Origin: JACPNO01 sp963825405
GTDB taxonomy: Bacteria > Acidobacteriota > Terriglobia > Bryobacterales > Bryobacteraceae
NCBI GenBank assembly: GCA_963825405.1
Contig: CAWGTB010000015.1
Span: 173,560 to 237,559, forward strand
DNA: 64,000 bases
Direction of reading: 5' to 3'
Shown here: positions 22,072 to 31,735 of the stretch, piece by piece
How positions within the stretch are numbered: the stretch's first letter is position 1
How the letters are laid out: each line of letters begins with the position of its first letter
Program-made: the position numbers and the translations under genes
Notes under the pieces: generated by a model
Seen by the model: the letters and a program-made list of their open reading frames with translations, nothing else
Database searches by the model: none
What the model was told of the DNA's origin: nothing

Positions 22072-24590
22072 CTATTCCCAGCGGAGTGCGCGCATGGGAT
22101 CAACCATCGTCGCGCGGCGGGCTGGGATGTAACCGGAAAGAATCGCCACCAGGGCGATCCCGGCGGTCGAGATCGCGATGGTGAGCGCGTCATTGGGCTC
22201 GATGCCGTAGAGTTGCGATTTCGCAAACCGCGTCAAGGCCCAGGCCGCGGGCAGGCCAATGGCGATGCCAATGCCGGCGAGCAGCAGAACTTCCTTCATC
22301 ACCAGCCAAATCACGTCCGAAGCCGCGGCGCCCAGCGCCATCCTCACGCCGATTTCGCGGGTTCTCATGGCCACCGTGTAGGCCATCACGCCGTACAATC
22401 CGATCGCGGCGAGCAGGGTGGCAAGTATGCCGAACCCGCTCGACAGCGTCGCCACCAGGCGCTCGGTGATCAGCGATTCCTCCTGCTGCATTTCCAGAGT
22501 CTTCATCTCGGAACACCGGAAGGTTCGGGTCCAGGCTGTTCACCACCTGCCGAATGCTCGAAAACGCCTGCTCCGGCTGGCGCGCCGTGCGGACGTACAT
22601 CATCATTCCGAGCACGAATTCGATCTGGTTGTAGGGCCGGTAGACCAGCAAGGGAACTTCATCGCGCATGCTTTCATACTTCGTGTCGCGCACCACGCCG
22701 ATGATTTCGATATCCAGCTTCGTCCCCGGGTCGCCGCCCATGCCGATGTGCCGTCCGACCGCGATGCCGTCCTTGAAATAGCGCTTGGCGAATTTCTCAT
22801 TGACGATGCAGACCTTCGGCGCGCCGTTCGCGTCGGTCATCCGAAAATCGCGGCCCAGCAGGATCGGGATGTTCAGGGTCTTGAAATAATCGGGCGAAAT
22901 GAACTGCATGTGCGGGTCCGGAGTCTCCGTCGGCTTATGCGCGAAGCCCTCGACCGCTAACGCTCTGGTCCCATTCGTCGCCTGCAAGAACTGCCATGAC
23001 GGCGAGAGCAGACGATTCCACGCCTGGGACCGCGTCCAGATTCTCACGGAGCTGGCGATAAAAATCCAGGCTGCGTTCGGGCTAGTAACCGTTCATCGCA
23101 GGATCCGTCGCAAATTCCACCAGGTTGGTGGTCTGAAACCCGGGATCGAGATCCTTCAGATTTTTCAGGCTGCGAATGAATAACCCTGCGCCGATCAGCA
23201 GAAGCAGAGAAAGCGTCACCTGGGCCGCAACTAAAGCCTTGCGCAATCCGACCGACGAGCCGCCGGCAATCGAGCCCACCTGGTCTTTCAAGGTTTGCGC
23301 CAGTTGTGGGCGGGTCGACTGCAGCGCCGGGACCAGGCCGAAAATCACTCCGGTCAACAGGGAAACAGCCAGGCTGAAAAGCAGAATCCGCAGATCGGGC
23401 GTGGTTGAAATCGTGATGGCACTGTTACCGGTGGGAAGAAATGCCACCAGCGCACCGTCCATCCACATTGCAAGCGCCAGGCCGGCCGCGCCTCCCGCCA
23501 ATGCAAGCACTAGGCTTTCCACTAATAATTGCGAAACGATGCGGGAGCGGCTGGCTCCCAGCGCAAGCCGTACGGCGATCTCCTTCTGCCGGGCCGTGGC
23601 CCGCGCGATCAGCAGATTCGCGACATTGGCGCAGGCGATCAGCAGCACCAGCCCCACGATGGCGGTCAGCACCAGCAGCGGGCTTGAGAACTGGCGCCGC
23701 AAGTTGGAATCGCCCTTCGCGGCGGGCAATAAATCCATCCACATGGTGAGGAATCGCTGCCTGGTTTCCGGAGCTGCGCGCGCAAAATCCTTTTCCTGCA
23801 CTTCCATCTCGAGCATCTGGTGGAAATAAGGTTGGAGCGCGGCTTTAGCCTGCGCCATGGTCACGCCCGGCTTTAACCGGGCGAACACATTGACCCATCG
23901 CCCGCGCCGTGACTTGAAGTTGTAACTGAAACTGCTGCCGACCTGGTCCATCTCGGCTTTCATCATGATGGGCACGCGAATCTGCGGAGAGGCTCCGGGA
24001 TCGGTTCCGTCGAACCCGGCCTGGCTCACGCCAATGATGGTGAGAGGATATCCGTTTACCAGCAGTCTTTTCCCGATGACGTCGGGCTTGCCGGCATAAC
24101 GATTCAGCCAGTAACGGTAGCTGATCACGGCGTAGGTGGCTCCACCCGGAGTTTTGTCGTCTTCCGGACTGAACACGCGCCCCAGCGCTGCGCCAACGCC
24201 GAGCACCGGGAAAAACGTCCCCGAAACCAGCTCACCATCGACCCGCTCGGTCCTGCCTTCCGAGCTCACGCTCATGGAGGTATCCCATTTGCACATCATT
24301 CCGCTGAAGACCTGGTTGTGGTCGCGGAAATCCTCATACATCGGATACGAGATCTTGTAGCGCCCGTTGTTGCTGCCGTAATGCGGTCCGCGGCCCCAAA
24401 GAAGTACAAGCTGTTGCGGGTCTTTGACGGGAAGCAACCGGAGAAGTACCTGGTCTACCAGGGTGAAGATCGCCGTGTTCGCGCCGATTCCGAAAGCCAG
24501 GGAGAGCACGGCAACTAGAACAAATACCGGTGATTTACGGAAGGTTCTTAAGGCGTAACGTAGATCCTGTGCCAGCCAGCCCATAACCAC
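22072..24590 (-). CDS. Acidobacterial duplicated orphan permease (ADOP, MacB/FtsX-type), interrupted
   Basis: Predicted inner-membrane permease of about 840 residues with two MacB-periplasmic-core plus FtsX units, without its own ATPase gene nearby (hence orphan). The start MVMGWLAQDLRYALRTFRKS and the following FVLVAVLSLAFGIGANTAIF are diagnostic. First FtsX block: ACANVANLLIARATARQKEI; second: TREIGVRMALGAAASDVIWL near the C terminus ending ATMVDPMRALRWE. The reading frame has an in-frame TAG at 23082-23084 where relatives have Ser (MNGY-stop-PERSLDFYRQL), a frameshift near 22970 and another near 22510. These could be errors or a decaying copy. Substrate unknown; the FtsX units suggest mechanical or efflux coupling. 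Confidence 0.8.
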
Positions 24591-24685
24591 TCATACTCCT
24601 TCTCCCCTGAAACGTTACAATTCGGGAAAAGTTCCGCTGGATTCAGCACCTTTCTGCTGGCAGACACGGGAAACTCGCCGCGGAA

Positions 24686-25288
24686 CTAGAAAGGATCTTT
24701 GCTTCCGCCGCAGAATTCAGCTGCGTGGACGAGTGCCTTGGCCAGGCGGTTGGCCAGTGTTTCATCGTACAGATGAAACCGGACGAGAGTCCGGTTACTC
24801 TTTTTGCGTGGAAGGGATTCCTTGCGCCTGATGGTCAGTTCGAATATCGGCGGTTCCGTCTGAACGGCGTATTCCGGATGCCCACCCCTGGCATTGCTCT
24901 CTTGAATAGCCTGCGCCCAGGGCTTGACCACAATTTCTTCGACATCCTTTGGCAAAAACCAGGTATCATTCGGTCCCCCACTACTTGTCTCGACAGCCGC
25001 GAACAGCAAGCCTCGCCAACGATAATCAACGCGGCAGTCCGCCACGTTCGGGCGCACGTCGGTGATTTCTTCGCGGGTCCATTCCCGCCAGTCGGGCCGC
25101 TGGTTCGAGTTGTCGTGGAGGTAGGCAATGGAGTTCACGGGTCCTATCGCACCTAGCTTTTCGACGATGAACTTCATCGTCACTTCCAGGCTCGGGCCGC
25201 TGTCCGCTGGCTTTGGGGGCGGCGGAACATCCTGCGCGCGGACAATCGATAGAAAGAAGAGCCAAACAAAGAGCCGGTTTTTTGTCAT
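24686..25288 (-). CDS. Small secreted protein, tandem paralogue C
   Basis: 200-residue exported protein of unknown function. The signal peptide (MTKNRLFVWLFFLSIVRAQ) is followed by DVPPPPKPADSGPSLEVTMK, a block nearly identical in the next two upstream genes. The C terminus LANRLAKALVHAAEFCGGS is also shared, while the middle has diverged strongly. The start at 25288 overlaps the stop of paralogue B as ATGA, so three genes are cotranslated. No catalytic motif or known domain seen. Two Cys (one in VADCRVDY, one in EFCGG) are positioned as in the sister proteins and could form a disulfide. Confidence 0.7.
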   Translation of the reverse strand: MTKNRLFVWLFFLSIVRAQDVPPPPKPADSGPSLEVTMKFIVEKLGAIGPVNSIAYLHDNSNQRPDWREWTREEITDVRPNVADCRVDYRWRGLLFAAVETSSGGPNDTWFLPKDVEEIVVKPWAQAIQESNARGGHPEYAVQTEPPIFELTIRRKESLPRKKSNRTLVRFHLYDETLANRLAKALVHAAEFCGGSKDPF

Positions 25289-25902
25289 TGAAACGGGTCC
25301 TTGTCGCCACCGCCGCATAGCTCGACGGCATGCACGATCGCCTTGGCTATTCGCTTGGCTGCCTCTTCTTCTCGGAAAACCACGCTCACCTCACTCGTGC
25401 GGAAATCCCTCTCAATAGTGCGTCCCGGGCCGCTCGGCGCAACGATCCTCTTAGCCTGGACGCCTTTTTTTAGCAGCATGCTCAGATTGAAGACGGGCGG
25501 GATAATGGTCTCGTCATAATTGGTTCCGTCCGCATTGGTTATTGTCCGGCGCTCGTACTCCGCCAACGGCTCGACCATAACCTTCGTCACCTCCCGGAAA
25601 GAAAGTTTGAACTGTGTTTCGTAGGTCTGAATCGGACCGCTCGGCACAGAGGAGTGGAATGACAACGTACAACCCGCCGCGTCCGCCGCCGCGTTCGACA
25701 CCCGTTCCCAATATTTGTCGGGGACCCCTCGCCACTCAGTCCGCCATTCCACAGTTCCTTGCGCGTTCAGCTTGTCCTGGATGTATTTCATGGTGACTTC
25801 AAGGGAAGGACCGTTGTCCGCGGGCTTCGGGGGTGGCGGAACGTCCTGCGCGCTGGCCATCGAGAGAAAGAACAGACCAACGAAGAGCGGGTTTTTTGTC
25901 AT
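25285..25902 (-). CDS. Small secreted protein, tandem paralogue B
   Basis: 205-residue exported paralogue of its two neighbours. Signal peptide MTKNPLFVGLFFLSMASAQ; conserved block DVPPPPKPADNGPSLEVTMK followed by YIQDKLNAQGTVEWRTEWRG; C terminus AKRIAKAIVHAVELCGGG. Conserved Cys positions (AAGCTLSFHSS and ELCGG). It overlaps both neighbours by four bases (25285-25288 and 25899-25902). The DNA around both overlaps is almost identical, including the shared 5' signal-peptide sequence, which points to recent tandem duplication. I do not recognise the family; a role in the envelope or secretion is inferred only from the signal peptide. Confidence 0.7.
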   Translation of the reverse strand: MTKNPLFVGLFFLSMASAQDVPPPPKPADNGPSLEVTMKYIQDKLNAQGTVEWRTEWRGVPDKYWERVSNAAADAAGCTLSFHSSVPSGPIQTYETQFKLSFREVTKVMVEPLAEYERRTITNADGTNYDETIIPPVFNLSMLLKKGVQAKRIVAPSGPGRTIERDFRTSEVSVVFREEEAAKRIAKAIVHAVELCGGGDKDPFQ

Positions 25903-26492
25903 TGAAACGGGTCCTTATCGCCACCGCCGCATAGCTCGACGGCGTGAACCATCGCCTTGGCCATACGGCCCGCCGTTTCTGCCTCTCGAAAAAGGAACAA
26001 CTCATAAAGCGTAAGCTTCGGTGCATTCGTGACCACGCGAAGCTGCAGGACGGGCGGCTGGATATCATCGAGCGGTAGTATCCAACCCGTGTACGGTTCA
26101 ACCACCAGCTTGACCGTGTCCCGGTTGACCGTGTCCCGGAAGGATAGCGCAGCCTTATACTCCGCGTCTTCATCTTTGTGATAATAGTCGCTGTGGTAGT
26201 GCCTGGCTATGCGCCAGGACAACGTACACTTCGAAACATCTGCAACGGCGCCGAATATTCGTAGGGACTCCCGGTCGCGGCTGGGGCTATCAGGTTGCAA
26301 AATCTTTGAATACGTCTCGATGTAGGAATAGCTGACTGCTCCTTGTCCGTTGAGCTTGTCCTGGATGTACTTCATCGTGACCTCCAGGCTCGGGCCGTTG
26401 TCCTTGGGCTTCGGTGGCGGCGGGACATCCTGCGCAGCACATTCATACGCGAATGCCACGATGCATAGAGGTGCTACACGCCATCGGCTCAT
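25899..26492 (-). CDS. Small secreted protein, tandem paralogue A
   Basis: 197-residue exported protein, first of the triplet. The signal peptide differs from the others (MSRWRVAPLCIVAFAYECAA), but the mature start QDVPPPPKPKDNGPSLEVTM and KYIQDKLNGQGAVSYSYIET are shared. Cys in DVSKCTLSWRI and ELCGGGDKDPFQ at the C terminus match the sister genes. The middle region contains a local repeat RDTVNRDTVKLVVEPY. It starts two bases after the TAA of the 640-residue Pro/Thr-rich protein, so four secreted proteins sit in one leftward unit. Function unknown. Confidence 0.7.
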   Translation of the reverse strand: MSRWRVAPLCIVAFAYECAAQDVPPPPKPKDNGPSLEVTMKYIQDKLNGQGAVSYSYIETYSKILQPDSPSRDRESLRIFGAVADVSKCTLSWRIARHYHSDYYHKDEDAEYKAALSFRDTVNRDTVKLVVEPYTGWILPLDDIQPPVLQLRVVTNAPKLTLYELFLFREAETAGRMAKAMVHAVELCGGGDKDPFQ

Positions 26493-26494
26493 GA

Positions 26495-28417
26495 TTACCT
26501 CGCTGATGCCGCCTGTACCGCGGCGGTCTCCGTTCGCGATGCCTCCTGTTGCTGAGCATCCAACTGCGCCGCGACGTTGGGATCCGGATCGGGAGGAGGC
26601 ACAGGTGGCGACACGATCGCGCTCATCGAAGAAGCCGGAGCAGCCGGCAGCCCGCCTTGGCCCTGGCTCTGACGCAACTGCTGGAGGCCCGCGTCCAACT
26701 GCCCGCGCAGGCTATTCTGCATTTCCTGTAAATCGAACAGCGAGATGGTCACCACGGTTCCGACAGGGCAATCATGGCGATGTGAGCTGGCGACGCGCAG
26801 ATCGGCGGTTCCCGAACCTTCCGGTGGAGTCGCTTCCAATCGCAAGATGTCGCCTGCGGTGAGTGAGCAAGACTGCTCATCCGGCGTCGCGACATCCAGA
26901 ATGTTCGCAACTACGAACACATGATTTGGCTGCAGCGATGCTGGAAACTCGCCGACTGTCGGCTGCGCGGCGCCTGACACCACCGCGCTCTCATACGCGA
27001 TCTGATGCTGCACTTCGGCGGCGATCTGGTCTTTGACTTCGGGCGTGATCGGCGTATCGGCCGGCGCGTACAACGTGTCGTCTCCGTCAGCGCCATTTGG
27101 ATCCAGGGCTGCTTCATCGCCATCGGACTGCATGCGATCTGCATAAGCGTCGGCCAGCGTTTGCGAGAGAACATAATCGGTCAGCCAGGCGAAGCCGCTG
27201 GGGTATGCGGCGTAGGGCGTGAGATAGCTCGAATAGAATCCGTACCACGGCTGTCCGGCCCAGCCCCATGCGTAGGCAACGGGAGAGGCCCATCCGTAAT
27301 ACGCCCAGCCATAAAATTCCGCAGGATAATACCAGGCCGGAACGTAGTGCGGCAGGAAGTAGCCGCCGTAAGAGTAGCCCAGATACGCGCGGGTGAACGT
27401 GCGGCCACCGGAAATGTAAGTCCGCTGAACGATTGTGCGATTTCCTGCAGCCACCGTACGCTCAAGATAGCCGCGATGGGGGCCGGTGCTGACCAGAACA
27501 GATTTGTCGGGGCGGCGGCTGACGATGGTTCGCTGACCGGCGCCGCGGCGGATATCGATTTCCGGTCTGTGGATCGCAGCCACGCGGCCGTTGGACCGGA
27601 AGTTCACCGTTTGCGCTCCGCTGGAATAGGCTCGCAAGGTTCCATTGGCACGGACCGTATAATTGTTGCCTCCCGCGGTCTTCACTGTGAGTCCGCCATT
27701 CGAGTGATTGGTAACGACGCCGGCGGGCAGCGGCTTTTGATTGACGCCTCGCATTGTCGCGCGCGCCGAATTCACTTGCTGGATGGTTTTAGGCGCTACC
27801 ACCGGTTTCGGTGCAGGCGGCGCGACGGTAGTGGGCCGGGCGCTGTAGGTGGTTGCGGGTGCCGCGGCGGGAGCGGGCGGGGCGGATCGGGGAGTATAGG
27901 TCGTCACGCCATTTTCAGTTCGGACGGACGATTTGTCCGATGGCGAAACCGGAGCCGCAGACGACTTCGCGCCTGGCGTATAGGTCACCGTCCCCGGTCG
28001 CGAACTGGTTGTCGAACCGGCTGGATTGCCGCCAGACGGCGCCGTCGAGGTTCGCGGCGTGTATGTGGTCGCCGGCCGTGGAGCGGGCGTGGGCGCAGCG
28101 CTGCCAGAACCCGGACTGTAGGTTGTGCCTCTGTTCGGCGCCTGACGGCTTGGACTGTTCGAGGGCGTATTCGGCGTCGAGCTCGGGTAAGAGTTGGGCG
28201 CCTGGCGAGGCGGCGCCTCTGTCCGCGCGGGCGGCGTGTATCGCGGCGGAGGCGTCTCGCGCGGCTCACTCCTTGGCGGCGGAGTGTGGACCGGCTCAGA
28301 TCGAGGAGGAGGTGGCGGCGGTGGTGTCGCGTTTTTCTTCTTATCCGCTTGGTCGAAGGCAACCACTGGCAAGGCCAGGAGCACAAAAAGGGCGAACCGA
28401 ATGAAGGATTGTGACAA
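26495..28417 (-). CDS. Large secreted Pro/Thr-rich, Tyr-rich protein of unknown function
   Basis: 640 residues. The frame is open further upstream, but I place the start at TTG 28417, because GGAGG lies 7 bases before it and it begins a signal peptide (SQSFIRFALFVLLALPVVAF). The upstream extension is only the shadow of the neighbouring quinoprotein. Residues ~25-230 are low-complexity Pro/Thr/Ser with repeated TTYTPR and TTYSAR-like units. A basic beta-rich region follows (YTVRANGTLRAYSSGAQTVN), then a Tyr/Trp/Gly-rich stretch near 345-420 (YLGYSYGGYFLPHYVPAWYY), an acidic segment and a Gln-rich C terminus. This layout resembles cell-surface or matrix proteins. First gene of a four-gene secreted-protein unit. 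Confidence 0.65.
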   Translation of the reverse strand: MSQSFIRFALFVLLALPVVAFDQADKKKNATPPPPPPPRSEPVHTPPPRSEPRETPPPRYTPPARTEAPPRQAPNSYPSSTPNTPSNSPSRQAPNRGTTYSPGSGSAAPTPAPRPATTYTPRTSTAPSGGNPAGSTTSSRPGTVTYTPGAKSSAAPVSPSDKSSVRTENGVTTYTPRSAPPAPAAAPATTYSARPTTVAPPAPKPVVAPKTIQQVNSARATMRGVNQKPLPAGVVTNHSNGGLTVKTAGGNNYTVRANGTLRAYSSGAQTVNFRSNGRVAAIHRPEIDIRRGAGQRTIVSRRPDKSVLVSTGPHRGYLERTVAAGNRTIVQRTYISGGRTFTRAYLGYSYGGYFLPHYVPAWYYPAEFYGWAYYGWASPVAYAWGWAGQPWYGFYSSYLTPYAAYPSGFAWLTDYVLSQTLADAYADRMQSDGDEAALDPNGADGDDTLYAPADTPITPEVKDQIAAEVQHQIAYESAVVSGAAQPTVGEFPASLQPNHVFVVANILDVATPDEQSCSLTAGDILRLEATPPEGSGTADLRVASSHRHDCPVGTVVTISLFDLQEMQNSLRGQLDAGLQQLRQSQGQGGLPAAPASSMSAIVSPPVPPPDPDPNVAAQLDAQQQEASRTETAAVQAASAR

Positions 28418-28488
28418 GCTGCCACCTCCGGCAGATGCTGAAGATCGACACAGTATCAACTTTTTGGGATGTGATCTGCAAGGCCGGT

Positions 28489-30849
28489 TCAATTCGGGCC
28501 GCCCAGTGCAAAGGACAAAATGTTCCCGCCCGCTGTGACGGCGATGTACTGGCGTCCATTCACCATGTAAGTCATGGGGGAAGCCCTCCAGGACTCGCTG
28601 GCCTTGAACGTGGACAACACTTTTCCGGTCTTCACGTCCACCGCGGCAAAGCGGCCGCCGGTCTCGCCGTAGAAGAGAAGGCCGCCGGCGGTGGTTAACA
28701 CACCTGAGTAGTTCGCCTCCTGCGGTCCGACCTGCGGGATCTCCCACACCATTTCGCCGGTCTCGATATTCAAGGCGCGAAGATACTTCAGCCCGGAATC
28801 GGATGGCACGTGATAACCTTCATAACCGCCTCGTTGCGACTGCGTATAGATACTGCAATCCTCAACCGCCATCACATAGAACAGTTTTGTTTCCGGATGG
28901 AACGACGTGGCATACCAGTTCGTCGCGCCTCTCACCGAGGGACAAGTCTTGACTCCCGCCTTGGTCGGCTGATTTGCGGGCAGTAACAGCGGCTTGCCAT
29001 CCGCACCTATGCCGCTCGCCCAATTCATCTTTTTCACAAAGGGCTTGCCGAGCAGGAATTCGCCGTTGGTGCGGTCGAGCACGTACATGAAGCCGTTCCG
29101 ATCGGCTTTCAACAGCAGTTTTCGGTCGCGTCCGCGATACGCCGTATCGACCAGGACGAATGGTTCCACCGCGTCCCAGTCGTGAAGATCGTGAGGAGTG
29201 AATTGGTAATGCCAGCGCAGCTTTCCCGTCTTGGGGTCCAGAGCGAGAACACAGTTGGTGTAGAGATTCGCGCCGATGCGTTCGTCCCCGTCGGTAGCGG
29301 GAAATGGATTCCCAACTGCCCAGTAGAGGGTATCCGTTTCCACATCGTAGGATCCGGTGAGCCACGTCGCTCCGCCGCCGGTGGCGATGGCGTTGCCGAT
29401 CCAGGTTTCGGAGACGGGTTCTCCAGGATTTGGAATGGTCCAGAAGCGCCACGCCAACTCGCCTGTTGTGGCTTTATAGGCCGCCAGAAATCCGCGTAGA
29501 GGGGCATCGCCGCCGCCGATGCCGGAAATCACCAGGTCGCCCACGACCAGGGGTGCCGATGAGGCGATGAAGCGTCCCTTCGATACCGGCATGTTGACAT
29601 CCCACATCACGCTCCCGGTGAGGCGATTGAGGCAGATCAAATGAGCATCGGCGGTAGCATAGAAGACGCGATCGCCGAGAAGAGCCACGCCGCGGTTTGC
29701 TTCGGCGGATTTGCTGCCGCTGGCATAGCACCAGATTTCACGCCCGGTTTGCGAATCGAGCGCGCACACCTGGCCGCGCCCGGTCACATACATCACGCCA
29801 TCCGAAACCAGGGGTGTTGTTTCCAATCCGGTGCCGTTGAGCGCATGGACCCACTGCAGTTGCAAGCGGCCCACGTTGGTGGTGTTGATTTGATCGAGCG
29901 GGCTGTAGCGATTGCCGCCGGGGGCTCCGTTATACGTTGGCCACTCACCCTGCTTCGGCGTGGTGACGGCTGCGATGGCTTCCTTGGAGATGGGCTCGGT
30001 TTCGCTCGCCAGCGCGCCGGGAGAAATTCCGCCCAGACTGCTGAGGTACGCCAGCAGATTCTGTCGTTCACTGGCGCTAGCGTTCAGGGGAGGCATGTAC
30101 GACTGTGGTTCGCGCGTGACCTCCTGATAGTCGGTGTCCGTGAGCAGGTGGATGCGGCCGTCGAAAGTCTGTAATTGCAAATCGTGTTCCGCGCGACTGC
30201 GGGCGAATCCGCGTAGCGTGGAACCGTTGCGCAGCCGCACTTGAACCACCGCCCAGGATTCGTCGGGACAGAAAGCCCAGCTTGGACAGCTCGCCGTGGT
30301 GTGCATTCCCATTTGCGCGGTTGGATTCTCCAGCGCCGCGAGCATCTCGGAGACGGTTGCCTTCAAGCCAATATCGGAAAGGTCGGGACCGTTGGCTTTT
30401 CCTCGCCCGTGGATCATATGGCACGTCGCGCATTGGCCGCTGCCGAAGAAAAATTGCTCCCCGGCGGCCGCGTCTCCCGCGGGTCTTGAGTTATATGCGG
30501 ACAGATTGCGGGAATGCACCCACGCCGCAATCGACTGCAGTTCCGGCTCGGGGAGTGCAAACGGCGGCATCCCGCCGGGCGTTCCACTTTTGATCACGTC
30601 GCGAATCTGATTTTGCGTGCGGGTTCGCAGGCTGCGGCTGTTCACTAGCGCGGGGGCGCGATCCCCGCCTTCTCCGCCTTCCCCGTGGCAGGCCTCACAG
30701 AGCTGCGCGAACTGCTTTTCGGCCTGGCTGAAATCGACTGTCTGAGCTCGAGCCGGGAGCGCTGCCAGAGCGGCCGTGAACACCAAGCAGGTCTGCCATC
30801 TGGTCAAGCGGGGACGCCTCACGGAAGCTGTTGCTGTTGATAGACACAT
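28489..30849 (-). CDS. PQQ-dependent quinoprotein dehydrogenase with two N-terminal cytochrome c domains
   Basis: 786-residue periplasmic quinohaemoprotein-like enzyme, intact. ATG 30849 (GAAAGG 12 bases upstream) starts a signal peptide ending ALPARAQ. Two cytochrome c motifs follow: CEACH at residues 51-55 and CATCH at 140-144. The C-terminal propeller has PQQ-type blades: WPTYNGAPGGNRYSPLDQIN, LYWAVGNPFPATDGDERIGA, LDPKTGKLRWHYQFTPHDLH and DWDAVEPFVLVD, all standard for PQQ alcohol dehydrogenases. Order is unusual: most quinohaemoprotein alcohol dehydrogenases carry the haem domain at the C terminus. Expected reaction is oxidation of an alcohol or sugar with electrons passed through haem to the respiratory chain. 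It starts 42 bases after a putative outer-membrane protein gene. Confidence 0.85.
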   Translation of the reverse strand: MCLSTATASVRRPRLTRWQTCLVFTAALAALPARAQTVDFSQAEKQFAQLCEACHGEGGEGGDRAPALVNSRSLRTRTQNQIRDVIKSGTPGGMPPFALPEPELQSIAAWVHSRNLSAYNSRPAGDAAAGEQFFFGSGQCATCHMIHGRGKANGPDLSDIGLKATVSEMLAALENPTAQMGMHTTASCPSWAFCPDESWAVVQVRLRNGSTLRGFARSRAEHDLQLQTFDGRIHLLTDTDYQEVTREPQSYMPPLNASASERQNLLAYLSSLGGISPGALASETEPISKEAIAAVTTPKQGEWPTYNGAPGGNRYSPLDQINTTNVGRLQLQWVHALNGTGLETTPLVSDGVMYVTGRGQVCALDSQTGREIWCYASGSKSAEANRGVALLGDRVFYATADAHLICLNRLTGSVMWDVNMPVSKGRFIASSAPLVVGDLVISGIGGGDAPLRGFLAAYKATTGELAWRFWTIPNPGEPVSETWIGNAIATGGGATWLTGSYDVETDTLYWAVGNPFPATDGDERIGANLYTNCVLALDPKTGKLRWHYQFTPHDLHDWDAVEPFVLVDTAYRGRDRKLLLKADRNGFMYVLDRTNGEFLLGKPFVKKMNWASGIGADGKPLLLPANQPTKAGVKTCPSVRGATNWYATSFHPETKLFYVMAVEDCSIYTQSQRGGYEGYHVPSDSGLKYLRALNIETGEMVWEIPQVGPQEANYSGVLTTAGGLLFYGETGGRFAAVDVKTGKVLSTFKASESWRASPMTYMVNGRQYIAVTAGGNILSFALGGPN

Positions 30850-30891
30850 GGTCGAACCGAGCCTTTCTGCTGATCCAGCGGGTACCGGCAT

Positions 30892-31707
30892 TCAATTGAG
30901 ATCGCGCGACAGCATCAGCTTCAGCGTGACTCTGTCAGATGCGCCGGTCAGGCCAAACCCGATGCCGGCTTCGATGTTGACTACCTTGCTGGTGTGATCC
31001 ATAACTGCCCAAATCTGATGCGACTGCTGGCCTGCCGCGTAGATTTGGCGCAGCTGCCCATAGTCTGCATACTCCTCGGCGGCCACCGCCCACTTCTCAG
31101 ACAGATTGTAGGCGACTCGTACGGCAGGAGCGAAATCGAGGCTCTTCAGGCCGCCCACGTAGGACGTGTCCACAATCGGGTTCACGATGATGTCGATAGG
31201 TTTCCAGCGCGCTCCGTCGCCAGGTTTCAAGTGCCAGCCGATGATCGGTCGAATCTCCGATGTGAAGCGCCTCGGATCCCACTGCTTTTGGTTGACGCTG
31301 AATTCGAAATTCACGCCGTAGAAAAACGTATGGTCAGCCGCGTGCGGCCTGACAAACAGCTCGCGCAGCTTGAAGCCGTTGTAGGTCGCGCCATCGTTTT
31401 GGGAGTGGCTGTACAGAGGCAGATACAGTCCCTGCTCGAACCAATCCGTCACGCCGTACGCCCATTCGGCTACGCCAACCAGCGCGTGGTTCGACTCGAC
31501 GCCGCCGGCAAATGCCGAGGTCTTCAATCCATCCGGAGTGAAATTGTTGTGCACCATCAGATTGAACTTGCCCTTCTCGGCAATGTTGGCGTCATACACC
31601 TGAATTTCGTCGGTCTGAGCGAAGGCCAGCGTACACGCCGCGCCCAAAGCAATGGCGAGCAACCACAAGCGGGCGTGTCTTGCCGTGTTGAGAAGGAATT
31701 TGCTCAC
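30892..31707 (-). CDS. Putative outer-membrane beta-barrel protein
   Basis: 271 residues with a signal peptide ending CTLAFAQ. The rest alternates polar and hydrophobic residues with many aromatic residues (FNLMVHNNFTPDGLKTSAFA; YGVTDWFEQGLYLPLYSHSQ; FFYGVNFEFSVNQKQWDPRR), typical of an outer-membrane barrel of about 12 strands, and the last strand VTLKLMLSRDLN ends the protein. It is upstream of and codirectional with the PQQ quinoprotein, so it may admit that enzyme's substrate. That is inference; no specific porin family is recognised. Confidence 0.65.
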   Translation of the reverse strand: MSKFLLNTARHARLWLLAIALGAACTLAFAQTDEIQVYDANIAEKGKFNLMVHNNFTPDGLKTSAFAGGVESNHALVGVAEWAYGVTDWFEQGLYLPLYSHSQNDGATYNGFKLRELFVRPHAADHTFFYGVNFEFSVNQKQWDPRRFTSEIRPIIGWHLKPGDGARWKPIDIIVNPIVDTSYVGGLKSLDFAPAVRVAYNLSEKWAVAAEEYADYGQLRQIYAAGQQSHQIWAVMDHTSKVVNIEAGIGFGLTGASDRVTLKLMLSRDLN

Positions 31708-31735
31708 GAATGGATGCCCGCCGGCTAGGGTAGTA

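Noticed and set aside
25285..25930. Repeated sequence around 25286 and 25902 as a possible CRISPR or mobile repeat
   Set aside because: It is the duplicated gene end and signal-peptide DNA of the secreted paralogues, with no regular spacers.
27005..28414. 469-residue rightward frame, Gly/Arg-rich
   Set aside because: Complement of the repetitive Pro/Thr coding region, so the composition is a by-product.
28418..28747. N-terminal extension of the Pro/Thr-rich secreted protein
   Set aside because: It overlaps the end of the quinoprotein gene in another frame, and the ribosome site with signal peptide lies at 28417.
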